From the NCBI GenBank assembly GCA_049976245.1, contig JBMFIQ010000019.1, forward strand, positions 1-47,200: a stretch of DNA of 47,200 nucleotides, read 5' to 3'. The notes beneath the pieces were generated by a model. It ran no database searches, was not told where the DNA came from, and was given only the letters and a program-made list of their open reading frames with translations. Origin of the DNA: Microbacter sp049976245 (lineage in GTDB: Bacteria > Bacteroidota > Bacteroidia > Bacteroidales > Paludibacteraceae). Below are positions 1-8,262 of this stretch, one piece after another. The stretch's first letter is position 1. Each line of letters opens with the position of its first letter. The translations under genes and the position numbers were made by a program.

Positions 1-60
1 ATTTTACAGATATCAGATATTCAAGCAATTAAAAATAGAAATCGACGATTTTTGATTTTT

Positions 61-133
61 GTCGGTTTATAGTGATTATTTTTCTACACCAAGGACGTAT
101 GGAACTCGTCCCGCAAAACGGGACTCGTTTCAT
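61..133 (-). repeat. Hairpin element, copy A
   Basis: Read on the minus strand, the hairpin arms are 133-119 and 113-99 around a 5-nt loop: ATGAAACGAGTCCCG pairs with CGGGACGAGTTCCAT except at the facing GA/GA dinucleotides and one A-C position. The tail (98 to about 61) resembles the tail of the copy at 38033, with TACG, CCTTGGTGT and an A-rich run. It lacks the terminal CGTATGAA seen in other copies. No gene start lies directly downstream on the minus strand inside the window. Confidence 0.75.
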
Positions 134-250
134 GCTTTCCCCTTTTTGTATCGACTGTTTGAATTGATCATCTTTCATCGCAAACTGCATTACCGTAACT
201 CCTATTGCGATAATGCAAAGATAGGCTGTTTTACAAAAACTTTACTTCAT

Positions 251-514
251 CTTTTGTGTGAACTTTGCCCTAACAGACAAAGTTCCGGCATCTTTGCGGT
301 GCGTTGCATCTATACTTTGCCCTATCGAACAAAGTTGTAACGTCTTCACGGTGCGTTGTTCCTATCGTAAGCCACAAGGTGGCTTTTGTGTGAACTTTGC
401 TCTAACAGACAAATTTCCAGCATCTTTGCGGTGCGTTGCACCTATACTTTGCCCTATCGAACAAAGTTGTAACGTCTTTGCGGTGCGTTGCACCTATCGT
501 AACCCACAAGGTGG
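251..514. repeat. Two tandem copies of a 132-bp repeat
   Basis: Positions 251-382 and 383-514 match at about 123 of 132 bases by eye. Each unit is itself built from two related segments about 52 bp apart. Both segments carry an ACTTTG...CAAAGT inverted repeat and a GGTGC-GTT-GCACC type hairpin. The second unit keeps the GGTGC hairpins perfect; the first has drifted. Function unknown. The number of units is too small and the unit too long for a CRISPR array. Confidence 0.85.
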
Positions 515-614
515 CGTCAAGATATTTAGACGTGGCGATAAGATGTAAGCATTTGACCGAAGGTCAATGCTTTGAAGCAATGAATTTTCAAGCGTTTGAC
601 CGAAGGTCGAAGTT

Positions 615-1577
615 TCATTTGACAATATCTCTTATGAAATTATAGATCACGACGGGAATATACTTTCTTATTTTCCTTTTCCATTTAATAAACAGACTGA
701 CTTTTGGAATGCCTGATAAGTAGTTGTCAAAATAATTGGTGTCTGCCTTATAAGACCTTTTTATTTTAGCAGGATGTTTTAGAGGCAATATATTTTTCGT
801 TGTGTTATTTGCTAATGTGGAAAATTCATCTTTACAATGTATTGCTTGTTCACCGAATCCTATATTTGAGATTAAATTGACGTTAGGTTGTATGATAAGT
901 CCTTTTTCTTGCCAAATCATGTACATTAATTGGTAATCCCAAGTATCTACCTGCTTGTTTTTAATCCATTGATAGGTTTGCCCCCAATAATATTGTTCTC
1001 TTCTGGTTTTGAATAATGATTTTATTTTCTTTGAAAGAGAATCATAATCGATTTGATTAATATCGGCAGTATAATTGATAAAAGTTCTTTTCCATCCAGC
1101 CCATCCCCATAATTGACCTGATGAGCAAAAATAGTAGGATGATTTATTGAACTTCTTTTCCATTTGATAATTTGAGCCGTTAATTAATTTAATCTGATCG
1201 GTATTCTTATATTTATAAAGTAAGGAAGAACAGAAATCAAAGAAATCGGGATGAGGCAAACAGTCATGTTCTAACACGATACCATATTCAACCTGATCAA
1301 AGAACCATTTAATAGCATCTGCCGTTCCTTTACCGGGGCCTAAATTGTTTTTACGAAAAAGTGTAACCAAATGGCATTCCCAATCTATCTTTGCAAGAAT
1401 AGCTTCCCGAACTTGTAAACATTCTGATTCTTCATGTAGATAATTTCTTCTATATCCGTCCTGTACAAGATAAAAATGTAATGGGCGTACTTTTTTAATC
1501 TCTTCAAAAACACGCAATGAAGTTTCTAACGAATTATATATCTGAAACAAGATTGGGACATCAAATGGCACTGTCAT
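615..1577 (-). CDS. Glycosyltransferase-like protein (GT-A fold, HlpA-like)
   Basis: A 320-residue protein beginning with a VPILFQIYNSLETSLRVFEE strand-helix typical of the small nucleotide-diphospho-sugar transferase group often labelled HlpA-like. An acidic EHD triad near residues 103-105, in a VLEHDCLPHPDF context, is the likely metal/nucleotide-sugar site. The rest has no membrane segment, so it should act on the cytoplasmic face during surface-glycan assembly. It is A+T-rich like its neighbour at 1662. A TAACTTTG box ends only 6 nt before the ATG, so it probably has its own, nearly leaderless transcript. The start is supported because the first residues already form the family's N-terminal strand. 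The sugar specificity cannot be told. Confidence 0.75.
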   Translation of the reverse strand: MTVPFDVPILFQIYNSLETSLRVFEEIKKVRPLHFYLVQDGYRRNYLHEESECLQVREAILAKIDWECHLVTLFRKNNLGPGKGTADAIKWFFDQVEYGIVLEHDCLPHPDFFDFCSSLLYKYKNTDQIKLINGSNYQMEKKFNKSSYYFCSSGQLWGWAGWKRTFINYTADINQIDYDSLSKKIKSLFKTRREQYYWGQTYQWIKNKQVDTWDYQLMYMIWQEKGLIIQPNVNLISNIGFGEQAIHCKDEFSTLANNTTKNILPLKHPAKIKRSYKADTNYFDNYLSGIPKVSLFIKWKRKIRKYIPVVIYNFIRDIVK

Positions 1578-1583
1578 TACTTA

Positions 1584-1591
1584 CAAAGTTA
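1584..1591 (-). promoter_or_regulatory. -7 promoter box of the 615-1577 gene
   Basis: TAACTTTG on the minus strand matches the Bacteroidota TAnnTTTG box. Only 6 nt separate it from the ATG at 1577, so the transcript would start at or just before the start codon. No clear TTG was picked out about 20 nt upstream. Confidence 0.5.
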
Positions 1592-1661
1592 GTGTGATTA
1601 AACTAATTAAAAATAAATACAGATTGAATTCGTCTTTATAATAATTGAGTATAATATAATG

Positions 1662-2516
1662 TCATTCTCGTAACATACTTCTTATTCTTGTAAATGGTCT
1701 TAGAATAAATTTGCCAAGTCGATAAGCTTTTGTCTCACGAAGTCTTTTTATTTCACTCTCCAACGATTCAATGTTTTCTTTTTGTGATATAATTTGTGAA
1801 TTCATGTAGATGATATTTGGAAGCATCTCTTCATATCTTTCCTTATGGTTCATGACTATTTGTTGAGTTAATAACCGCATAGTTTGCTCTGGTATTCTTC
1901 TTACCATCGATTGATTTCTAATTCTGTAGTAAAAACAAATCTCAGGAATTCTGTACACGAAATCTGATTCATCTAATAATGAAATCCAAAAGTCCCAATC
2001 TTCGAGGCCGTGAATCATATTCTCGTTGTATCCACTTGATTTATTATAGTCAATTCTTTTGAAAATCGAGGAGCAAAAAATTATATTTTCAAACAGCAAA
2101 GCATTATAATTATAATCAGGCAAATTCCATTCACCTATTTGTTCTCCAAATAACGCTGCTTTGCAATATACCAATTTGGTATCAGGGAAATGTTGAAAAT
2201 ATTGTATGGCTTTTTCTAAATAATCCTTGCCAATTAAATCATCCGCATCCAATGGTAAAATAAACTCACCTGAGCTGCTTTTTATTCCGGCATTACGAGC
2301 CGAAGATAGACCTCCATTTTCTTTAAAGAGATATTTGAAACGCTTGTCCTTTTCACAATATTGGGTTGCAACCTCTTCGGTGTTGTCAGGGCTTCCATCG
2401 TTTACAATAATACATTCCCAATGAGGATAGGTTTGTGCCAGTATTGAGTCTAACGCTTCAGGTAGGTATTGTGCCTGATTGTAGCAAGGAACGATGATGG
2501 ATACTAATGAGTTCAT
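1662..2516 (-). CDS. Family 2 glycosyltransferase
   Basis: A 284-residue GT2 enzyme: it opens with SLVSIIVPCYNQAQYLPEAL, has NDGSPDNT at 39-46, GGLSSARNAG at 68-77 and the metal-binding DADD at 90-93. These are the hallmark nucleotide-sugar motifs of this family. A C-terminal helical stretch (about 235-265, with KENIESLESEIKRLRE) looks like a coiled coil. No membrane helix. The gene starts 5 bp after the wzt stop at 2522, so it is very probably translated from the wzt message and builds the glycan that Wzm/Wzt exports. Specific sugar unknown. Composition is A+T-rich, as in the 3' end of wzt. Confidence 0.88.
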   Translation of the reverse strand: MNSLVSIIVPCYNQAQYLPEALDSILAQTYPHWECIIVNDGSPDNTEEVATQYCEKDKRFKYLFKENGGLSSARNAGIKSSSGEFILPLDADDLIGKDYLEKAIQYFQHFPDTKLVYCKAALFGEQIGEWNLPDYNYNALLFENIIFCSSIFKRIDYNKSSGYNENMIHGLEDWDFWISLLDESDFVYRIPEICFYYRIRNQSMVRRIPEQTMRLLTQQIVMNHKERYEEMLPNIIYMNSQIISQKENIESLESEIKRLRETKAYRLGKFILRPFTRIRSMLRE

Positions 2517-2521
2517 TTTGC

Positions 2522-3835
2522 TTATATTTCTTTTTCAGACAGATTATCTATTTTTGAGAATACGTATCCATGTTGGTACCCAGCAGGAAATAGTTTCCAA
2601 TGTTTCTCTGTATTCAAAAAATATAATGGAGAGGCATTGTCAACTTCAAATTTTAAGGCCTCTTCAATGTAGGAATCAGTAATAATTTTGTTTTGAGAAA
2701 TCTTAAAGTATATCGAAGCGAAATAATTACCTTTTTTCAATAGCAATTCATGCATGTCAGCATTTATAAGTTTTTTTTGTTTTGGAGCGAGAGCTATTGT
2801 GTAGTTTTGAAATTCATTTCCGAAACAAGTTACAGGTTCTCCTTGTCCTGTTTTAATTTCGATGTTAAATTCAACATTGCATTTTTCTTCTGAGTTATTT
2901 GTAATTTGGAATTGACATTCAATGGGATATCCTTGTTGAAAGAGATCGGCTTCATTACCCTTTTGCGAGATTTTGAAATCTAAAACTTCAAACAATCCGT
3001 CTGCTAATTGGATTTTTCTTGTTTTGTTTATATTTGTTGCGTTTGTTTTGTTCAAGTAATTGGAAATTACATCGGATGTTGTTCCATCTTCATAAATGGA
3101 CCCGTTTTGTAATAAGATGGCTCGTGAACACAAACTTGCTATTGCTCCCATATTATGGCTCACAAACAACACGGTACGTCCATCGCCGTGGGAGATGTTT
3201 TGCATTTTGCCGATAGCTTTCTTTTGGAATTCGGCATCGCCTACAGCGAGTACTTCGTCCACCACGAGGATTTCAGGTTCAAGAAAGGCGGCTACGGCAA
3301 AGCCCAATCGCACCGTCATGCCGCTGGAGTAGCGTTTCACGGGCGTGTCGATGTAGCGTTCCACACCGGCAAAATCGACAATCTCGTCAAACTTGCGGGT
3401 AATCTCGGCGCGGGTCATGCCCATGATGGCACCGTTCATGTAGATGTTTTCGCGTCCCGTCATCTCGGGATGAAAGCCGGTGCCGATCTCAAGCAGCGAG
3501 GCAATGCGTCCTTTGGCTTTGATGGTGCCGGTGGTGGGAGCGGTCACTTTGGAGAGAATCTTGAGCAAGGTGCTTTTGCCGGCGCCGTTTTTGCCGATGA
3601 TGCCCACCACGTCGCCCTGTTCCACCTCGAAGTTAATGTCGCGCAATGCCCACACATAGTCGCTGTCGGCTTTGGTGGAGCGGTCGTTCACGGAGCCGAT
3701 TGTCAGGTATGGGTCTTCCTTGCCGCGAATGGCTGTCTGCCACCATCGGTTGAGGTCGTGGCTCAGTGTCCGTGTGGAAACCAATCCGAGACGGTATTGC
3801 TTGGAGATATTTTCAAATTTTATAGCGGTCGGCAT
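2522..3835 (-). CDS. wzt: Wzt-like polysaccharide ABC transporter ATPase
   Basis: A 437-residue protein with an ABC ATPase domain (about 1-250) and a beta-rich C-terminal domain (about 280-430) of the Wzt type that recognises the glycan. Walker A GKNGAGKST is at 81-89, signature YSSGM at 169-173, Walker B ILVVDE at 189-194 and the H-loop His at 227. It energises export of lipid-linked O-antigen or a similar polymer with the permease encoded at 4377. From about 3150 down to 2522 the DNA turns sharply A+T-rich while the ATPase part is G+C-rich, so the C-terminal domain may have been exchanged. It is separated from its permease gene by an inserted four-helix-bundle gene. Confidence 0.92.
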   Translation of the reverse strand: MPTAIKFENISKQYRLGLVSTRTLSHDLNRWWQTAIRGKEDPYLTIGSVNDRSTKADSDYVWALRDINFEVEQGDVVGIIGKNGAGKSTLLKILSKVTAPTTGTIKAKGRIASLLEIGTGFHPEMTGRENIYMNGAIMGMTRAEITRKFDEIVDFAGVERYIDTPVKRYSSGMTVRLGFAVAAFLEPEILVVDEVLAVGDAEFQKKAIGKMQNISHGDGRTVLFVSHNMGAIASLCSRAILLQNGSIYEDGTTSDVISNYLNKTNATNINKTRKIQLADGLFEVLDFKISQKGNEADLFQQGYPIECQFQITNNSEEKCNVEFNIEIKTGQGEPVTCFGNEFQNYTIALAPKQKKLINADMHELLLKKGNYFASIYFKISQNKIITDSYIEEALKFEVDNASPLYFLNTEKHWKLFPAGYQHGYVFSKIDNLSEKEI

Positions 3836-3858
3836 GTAGTGGATAGTGTAAAGTTTAT

Positions 3859-4376
3859 AGTGTAAGGTGTAATGGATTAACCGTTTAATCGTTTTTGGTA
3901 TGCATTTTTCAATGCACTTAATTTTATGGCAACTTTATCGACTGCCAATTTTTGGGATTCAAATTGTTCTTTGGTTATATAATCTAAATCCAATGCAAGA
4001 TAAAATTGACAATAAACTTCCATAAGTGATCCATAGGCTATTTCAATAAATCGTATTTTTTCTTTATCTGTCATTCTGGAAGTACCTTCAGCAATATTTG
4101 AAGCAATTGAAACAGAGGCTCTTTGTATTTGAGAGCATAATCCATATTTTTCGTGTTCAGGCATAGTCCTTGTTAAAGTATAAACATCGGCTACTAATTT
4201 ACGAGCATCTTTCCATACTTCTAAATTTTCAAAACTATATTGATGTCCCATGTTGTTCTATTTTATTAAATTTTACATCTTACACTCTCCACCCTACACT
4301 TTGTCTTACCCTTTCCTTCCTAAATTTTATTTTACACGCTCCTCTTTACACCTTACACTCTACACCTTACACTTTT
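3859..4376. repeat. Inverted-repeat-flanked four-helix-bundle cassette
   Basis: The gene at 3877-4251 is bracketed by low-complexity tracts of opposite polarity. On the left, AGTGTAAGGTGTAA (3859-3872) lies in a run of TAGTGTAA-like repeats. On the right, TTACACCTTACACT (4346-4359) is its exact reverse complement and lies in a 4260-4376 tract of repeated TACACCTTACACT-type words. The gene and its flanks interrupt wzt-wzm, which are normally adjacent. This suggests an insertion unit, but no target-site duplication was identified. Confidence 0.55.
3877..4251 (-). CDS. Four-helix-bundle protein (23S rRNA IVP family)
   Basis: A 124-residue protein with the family signature: FENLEVWKDARKL near the start, YGLCSQIQRASVSIASNIAEG in the middle, and an FIEIAYGSLMEV helix after it. 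This is the S23 / intervening-sequence-protein family, which forms pentameric four-helix bundles related to Avd of diversity-generating retroelements. Its biochemical role is not settled. Here it is not in an rRNA intervening sequence but between the two genes of a polysaccharide exporter, on the same strand. No reverse transcriptase or variable repeat is near, so a retroelement role is unlikely here. Start ATG at 4251 fits the usual family length. Confidence 0.9.
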   Translation of the reverse strand: MGHQYSFENLEVWKDARKLVADVYTLTRTMPEHEKYGLCSQIQRASVSIASNIAEGTSRMTDKEKIRFIEIAYGSLMEVYCQFYLALDLDYITKEQFESQKLAVDKVAIKLSALKNAYQKRLNG

Positions 4377-5237
4377 CTAAACAGTGTCCATAAACGAGCG
4401 TTCCACTTTGTTGAAGACGATGATGCCTATGGCAAGGATGACGAGCATAAAAACAAAACTGTAGGCTAACATGCCCCAACTGAATACGCCGGCTCCAAGG
4501 GTGCTGTATTTAAAAGTTTCGATGACGGAAGTGAGCGGGTTCAGCGCCATGATCCATTGCCGGTGTGGCGACATCATGTTGAGGGGGTAAATCACCGGCG
4601 TGGCATACATCCAAAGTTGCACTACAAAACCAAAGAGGAGTGTCAGGTCACGGTACTTGGTAGTTAACGACGAGATGAGGATGCCAAAACCCAACGACAA
4701 GCCTGCCATGATGAGCAACAGCACGGGAAAAAGCAGCAGCGTGGCATTGGGATGAATGGGTGTTCCGATGAAGAGATAGTAGAGATAAACCAGCAGAAAC
4801 AAGCCTAATTGAATGGCTAGCCGAATTAGGCTGGAGGTGATGGTGGACAATGGCACGATAAGGCGCGGAAAATAGACTTTGCCAAAAATGGAGGCATTGT
4901 TTGTAAAGGTGGATGAGGTGCGATTCAGGCATTCGGAAAAATAATTCCACATGGAGATGCCGGCTAAGTAGAACAGCGGTTGGGGCAAGCCGTCGGTGGA
5001 GATGTGGGCAATCCCTCCAAAAACAATCATGTACATGATGGTGGTGATGGCCGGTTGAATGATGAACCAAAGCGGCCCTAAAATGGTCTGCTTGTAGGAA
5101 GTGGTGATATCGCGTTTCACAAACATGTACCACAAGTCACGATAACGCCACACGGCTTTCAGATCAATGTCGAGGAGGTGTCCTTTGGGCTTGATGACGG
5201 TAGTCCATTCCGTTTCCGTTTCTTTGTTAAAGCTCAT
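4377..5237 (-). CDS. wzm: Wzm-like polysaccharide ABC transporter permease
   Basis: The chosen start gives 286 residues beginning MSFNKETETEW, followed by the family segment TVIKPKGHLLDIDLKAVWRYRDL and FVKRDITTSYKQTILGPLWF. Six hydrophobic segments follow, as expected for an ABC-2 type polyol/O-antigen permease. An upstream in-frame ATG at 5366 would add 43 residues unlike the family, so 5237 is preferred. With the ATPase encoded at 2522 it would move lipid-linked glycan across the inner membrane. The DNA is G+C-rich like the 5' two thirds of wzt. The gene is probably first in the transcript that continues through wzt. Confidence 0.9.
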   Translation of the reverse strand: MSFNKETETEWTTVIKPKGHLLDIDLKAVWRYRDLWYMFVKRDITTSYKQTILGPLWFIIQPAITTIMYMIVFGGIAHISTDGLPQPLFYLAGISMWNYFSECLNRTSSTFTNNASIFGKVYFPRLIVPLSTITSSLIRLAIQLGLFLLVYLYYLFIGTPIHPNATLLLFPVLLLIMAGLSLGFGILISSLTTKYRDLTLLFGFVVQLWMYATPVIYPLNMMSPHRQWIMALNPLTSVIETFKYSTLGAGVFSWGMLAYSFVFMLVILAIGIIVFNKVERSFMDTV

Positions 5238-5812
5238 AATGAGAGAGATGATCATCTGTTTTGAATGACAAAGATAGCTAAAATGGACCACTCCTTCAAC
5301 GGGGATCTGTAAAAATTGTCGGGATGGCTGATTCATTTGTTTCGTTTTCAATTTTTTAGCACCCATGTTTGTCTATGCATCAGATCTTTTGTGTTTCCGT
5401 TACCTCGGGCTGCTTCAGGTTGCTAAACCCTTTGGCAGGTTCTGAAATGGTTACGATCCTACAGGTTGGATCCCTTTGAACATTCTGTATGGATGATGTA
5501 TGCAAAGTGCATGCATCAACTTTCGCAAGCAGATATGGATGGGATCGTCAAACATGTACCAATAAATATAAAAATCTATCGGTTTCTGATCTTTTTGACG
5601 TAGGGCAAAATTTTTGAATGACACAACTTTTTTAGTCTAACTTTGTGCCAATACTTTGTGTTGCTTTGTGTAATAGCTTTGACACAAAAAACACACTCTA
5701 ATTAAGGATGATACAGAAGAAAATGAATGGCTATTTCTTTTTAGAGGTCAAAGAAGATATAACCAAAAGTGCTTTACCTTTGCATTGAAATTGATCCATT
5801 ACAAGGTAAATC
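5238..5812. other. Divergent intergenic region
   Basis: About 575 bp between the minus-strand wzm and the plus-strand MFS gene. It should hold both promoters; the only clear one is TACCTTTG at 5775-5782 for the MFS gene. No RNA gene or credible small gene was recognised. Confidence 0.5.
5775..5782 (+). promoter_or_regulatory. -7 promoter box of the MFS gene
   Basis: TACCTTTG fits TAnnTTTG and lies 30 nt before the ATG at 5813. The upstream -33 region has no clear TTG. Confidence 0.55.
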
Positions 5813-6985
5813 ATGACTACAACCATTTGGAATAAAAATTTTATTTTGTTGACGCTTTCCAATTTTTTGATGTGTGTGACCTATTATGCGCTCATTTCAA
5901 CGCTGCCTGTTTATCTTTCGGTTTATCTTCACGCCGATAACAGCTCCATTGGGTTGGTGTTGGCTATTTATACCGTTGCCTCGGTGACGGTGCGTCCTTT
6001 TTCCGGTTATGTGTTGGATCAATTTAACCGAAAAATGATTTTTTTGGCAGCTTTGTTGTTGTACACCATCGTGTTCTTGGGGTATCTTGTTGCAGTTTCC
6101 ATCTTGTTTATCACCTTGTTGCGTTTTGCACAAGGGCTTGGGTGGGGTATTTCCACCATTTCGGGTGCTACCATGGCGGTTGATCAAATGCCTGTTAACA
6201 AACGGGGCGAAGGGATTGGGTATTATTCTTTATCCACTACGTTAGGCATGTCGGTTGGTCCGTTGATTGGTCTTTTCCTTGCCCGTCAATGGAATTATCA
6301 CAGCATGTTTTGGGGCCTTTTCCTCATCGGATTCTTGGGATTTTTGAGTGGATATGCCGTCCAGTCGGATCATCGTCCGATGCGGCAGGAATCCCTTCAT
6401 TCATTGAATTGGGACACGCTTTTTTATCCTAAAGCTGTGGCTTCGTCGTTCAACCTGTTGATTGTCATGATGGCTTATGGCGGATTGCTCTCTTTTGTTG
6501 CGTTGTACGGCCATGTTTTGGGAGTGCAAAACACTTCTTGGTTTTTCTTTATTTTTGCCTTCGGGATTGCCATGGCACGGATCACGGTGGGAAAAGTGTT
6601 CGATCAAAACGGTCCGGGAACGATCATGACATTTTGTTTGCTGCTCGATGTGTCGGGCTTTTTGTTGTTGGCGTTATGGAAGATACCGATGGGCTATTTT
6701 CTCTCTGCTTTGATCATTGGGTTTGGAAACGGAGTTGTTTTTCCGGTGTTTCAGACGATGGTCAACAATCTGGCTGATTCGTTTCATCGTGGTGCTGCCA
6801 ATTCGACGCTCTACACTGCATTGGATCTGGGCATGGGAAGTGGCATGATGCTCGTTGGATTGGTATCCAGTCACACTTCGCTCTCAGCGGCTTTCATCCT
6901 TTGTGCCTTGCTTTGTCTGATCGGATTGTTTTATTTTCGCGGCATCGTCCTAAGCGATTACAACAAACAAATGGTAAAACTATAA
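5813..6985 (+). CDS. Major facilitator superfamily transporter
   Basis: A 390-residue integral membrane protein with about 12 hydrophobic segments. A motif-A-like GYVLDQFNRKMIF loop lies between segments 2 and 3, and the long loop after segment 6 (about 190-205) separates two six-helix halves. The family moves small molecules with proton or ion coupling; the layout resembles drug- or metabolite-efflux members. The gene stands alone with its own promoter and no recognisable partner, so the substrate cannot be inferred. It starts ATGACTACAACC directly after the promoter leader. Confidence 0.85.
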   Translation: MTTTIWNKNFILLTLSNFLMCVTYYALISTLPVYLSVYLHADNSSIGLVLAIYTVASVTVRPFSGYVLDQFNRKMIFLAALLLYTIVFLGYLVAVSILFITLLRFAQGLGWGISTISGATMAVDQMPVNKRGEGIGYYSLSTTLGMSVGPLIGLFLARQWNYHSMFWGLFLIGFLGFLSGYAVQSDHRPMRQESLHSLNWDTLFYPKAVASSFNLLIVMMAYGGLLSFVALYGHVLGVQNTSWFFFIFAFGIAMARITVGKVFDQNGPGTIMTFCLLLDVSGFLLLALWKIPMGYFLSALIIGFGNGVVFPVFQTMVNNLADSFHRGAANSTLYTALDLGMGSGMMLVGLVSSHTSLSAAFILCALLCLIGLFYFRGIVLSDYNKQMVKL

Positions 6986-7130
6986 AAAGTGAACAAAAAT
7001 ATAAACTGTTTCATGTGCTCCTTTTTCGTGCGACAGATTTTCAATTGACTTATTTTTTCTCTTTTTACGTAAATATGTTGGCTATTGCAAAAAAAGAGAA
7101 GTAAGTCATTATATCTTGAGAACAATTTTT

Positions 7131-7138
7131 TATCTTTG
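7131..7138 (+). promoter_or_regulatory. -7 promoter box of the 7190 glycosyltransferase
   Basis: TATCTTTG matches TAnnTTTG, about 50 nt before the ATG at 7190. It probably begins a transcript of the three plus-strand glycosyltransferase genes. Confidence 0.5.
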
Positions 7139-7189
7139 TTCCTGTGCTTTTTGAGGAGTTTTTAAAATTGTTATTTAGTTTGTTGAGGT

Positions 7190-8176
7190 ATGTTTTCGGT
7201 CATTATTCCACTTTACAATAAAGCCGCTTATATTGAAAAAGCGTTGAGATCAGTACTCAATCAATCGTTTCACGATTTTGAAGTGATCATTGTGAATGAT
7301 GGTTCCACAGATAATGGCGTTTTGATGGTGGATTATTTTTTGCGTTCACAACAACAGGAAGGGAATCTTTCGGTGAAGGAGCATGTTCGCATTATCAATC
7401 AGTCAAATATGGGAGCAGCCACGGCACGCAACAACGGGGTCAAGGCTGCCAAATATGAGTTCATTGCTTTTTTGGATGCCGACGATTGGTGGCATAAACA
7501 CTACCTGGCCGAGATGAAGCAATTGATCGATGCTTATCCCGATGCTACGCTTTACGGGTCATCGTATTACCAGGTGAAGCACGGCCGTCAAACTCAAGCA
7601 ACAATAGGCGTTCCTCCTGATTTTAAGATGGGCAACCTGGATTATTGTCGAGTCTATGCCAAGACCTTGTGCATGCCAATTTCGACCAGTGCTGCCGTTA
7701 TTCGCAAGTCCATCTTTATGGAAGAAAAGGGGTTCAAACCAGCGTTGAAACTGGGAGAAGATTTTGATTTGTGGATCAGGTTGGCGCTCCATCATCAAGT
7801 GGCCTTTCTGAATAAACCACTGGCTTATTACAATCATGATGTGGATGGATTGTCGCGCGGGGTTCGCTCAACACTTTATCTGCCTGAGGAACATTATATT
7901 TTCAATCTGGGTTATTTGGAATCGTTCGAACGTCATAATGAACCGTTAAAAATCCTCCTGGATGCGTTGAGGGTCTATGTACTGATGCCTTATTACCTTA
8001 ACAAATTAACGCGGGATGCTGCTTTAATCGAATTGGCAAAAGTGGACTGGAGCCGTCAACCGCTCAGGGAACGAATTCGTTACCGTTCGCCCATTGGTTT
8101 GTTGCAGCTTCAGCAACGGGTGATGCAGTTTGGCTCCAAGGCAAAACAGGCGATTAAACACGGGCTCTTTTCTTGA
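7190..8176 (+). CDS. Family 2 glycosyltransferase
   Basis: A 328-residue GT2 enzyme. MFSVIIPLYNKAAYIEKALR opens the Rossmann-like domain, NDGSTDNG lies near 36-43, MGAATARNNG near 74-83 and the DADD metal site at 96-99. A GEDFDLWIRLALHH segment further on is the usual acceptor-side ED...W motif. There is no membrane helix. It heads a run of three glycosyltransferase genes (7190, 8263, 9467), probably for a surface polysaccharide or LPS core. Donor sugar unknown. Confidence 0.87.
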   Translation: MFSVIIPLYNKAAYIEKALRSVLNQSFHDFEVIIVNDGSTDNGVLMVDYFLRSQQQEGNLSVKEHVRIINQSNMGAATARNNGVKAAKYEFIAFLDADDWWHKHYLAEMKQLIDAYPDATLYGSSYYQVKHGRQTQATIGVPPDFKMGNLDYCRVYAKTLCMPISTSAAVIRKSIFMEEKGFKPALKLGEDFDLWIRLALHHQVAFLNKPLAYYNHDVDGLSRGVRSTLYLPEEHYIFNLGYLESFERHNEPLKILLDALRVYVLMPYYLNKLTRDAALIELAKVDWSRQPLRERIRYRSPIGLLQLQQRVMQFGSKAKQAIKHGLFS

Positions 8177-8262
8177 TAATCCTGTTAAGGTGTCATCGTT
8201 GATCCACAAACCAATGATGAAAAATTAAGTTTGTTGCTTATTCTTTTTTTTTGAACTGAACA

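Larger units (their letters stand above)
1..614. other. Non-coding, repeat-rich region
   Basis: No credible gene is visible; the short open frames are low in information and run through repeats. It holds one inverted copy of the window's hairpin element (61-133), a 132-bp tandem duplication (251-514), and two short palindromes containing GACCGAAGGTC near 556 and 598. It lies downstream of the minus-strand glycosyltransferase gene ending at 615. No U-rich intrinsic terminator for that gene was found. Confidence 0.7.

Noticed and set aside
61..133. Invertible promoter flanked by element copies
   Set aside because: Copies lie kilobases apart, in mixed orientation, with no invertase gene and no promoter bracketed by a close inverted pair.
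251..514. Possible CRISPR array
   Set aside because: Only two long units, no distinct spacers, no cas genes in the window.
258..548. Overlapping open frames across the tandem repeat
   Set aside because: They only translate the duplicated hairpin modules, give no protein-like composition, and break at repeat drift.
612..640. Possible eighth partial copy of the hairpin element (GTTTCAT...ATGAAAT)
   Set aside because: Only two 7-nt words match and it overlaps the end of the glycosyltransferase gene; chance is possible.
3155..3865. 236-codon plus-strand frame opposite wzt
   Set aside because: It is the mirror of the G+C-rich ATPase coding sequence; the minus-strand Walker and signature motifs are unambiguous.
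5238..5812. tRNA or other RNA gene in the intergenic gaps
   Set aside because: No cloverleaf pattern or conserved tRNA words (GTTCGA-type T arm) were found by eye in any gap; a tRNAscan-SE/Infernal run would settle it.
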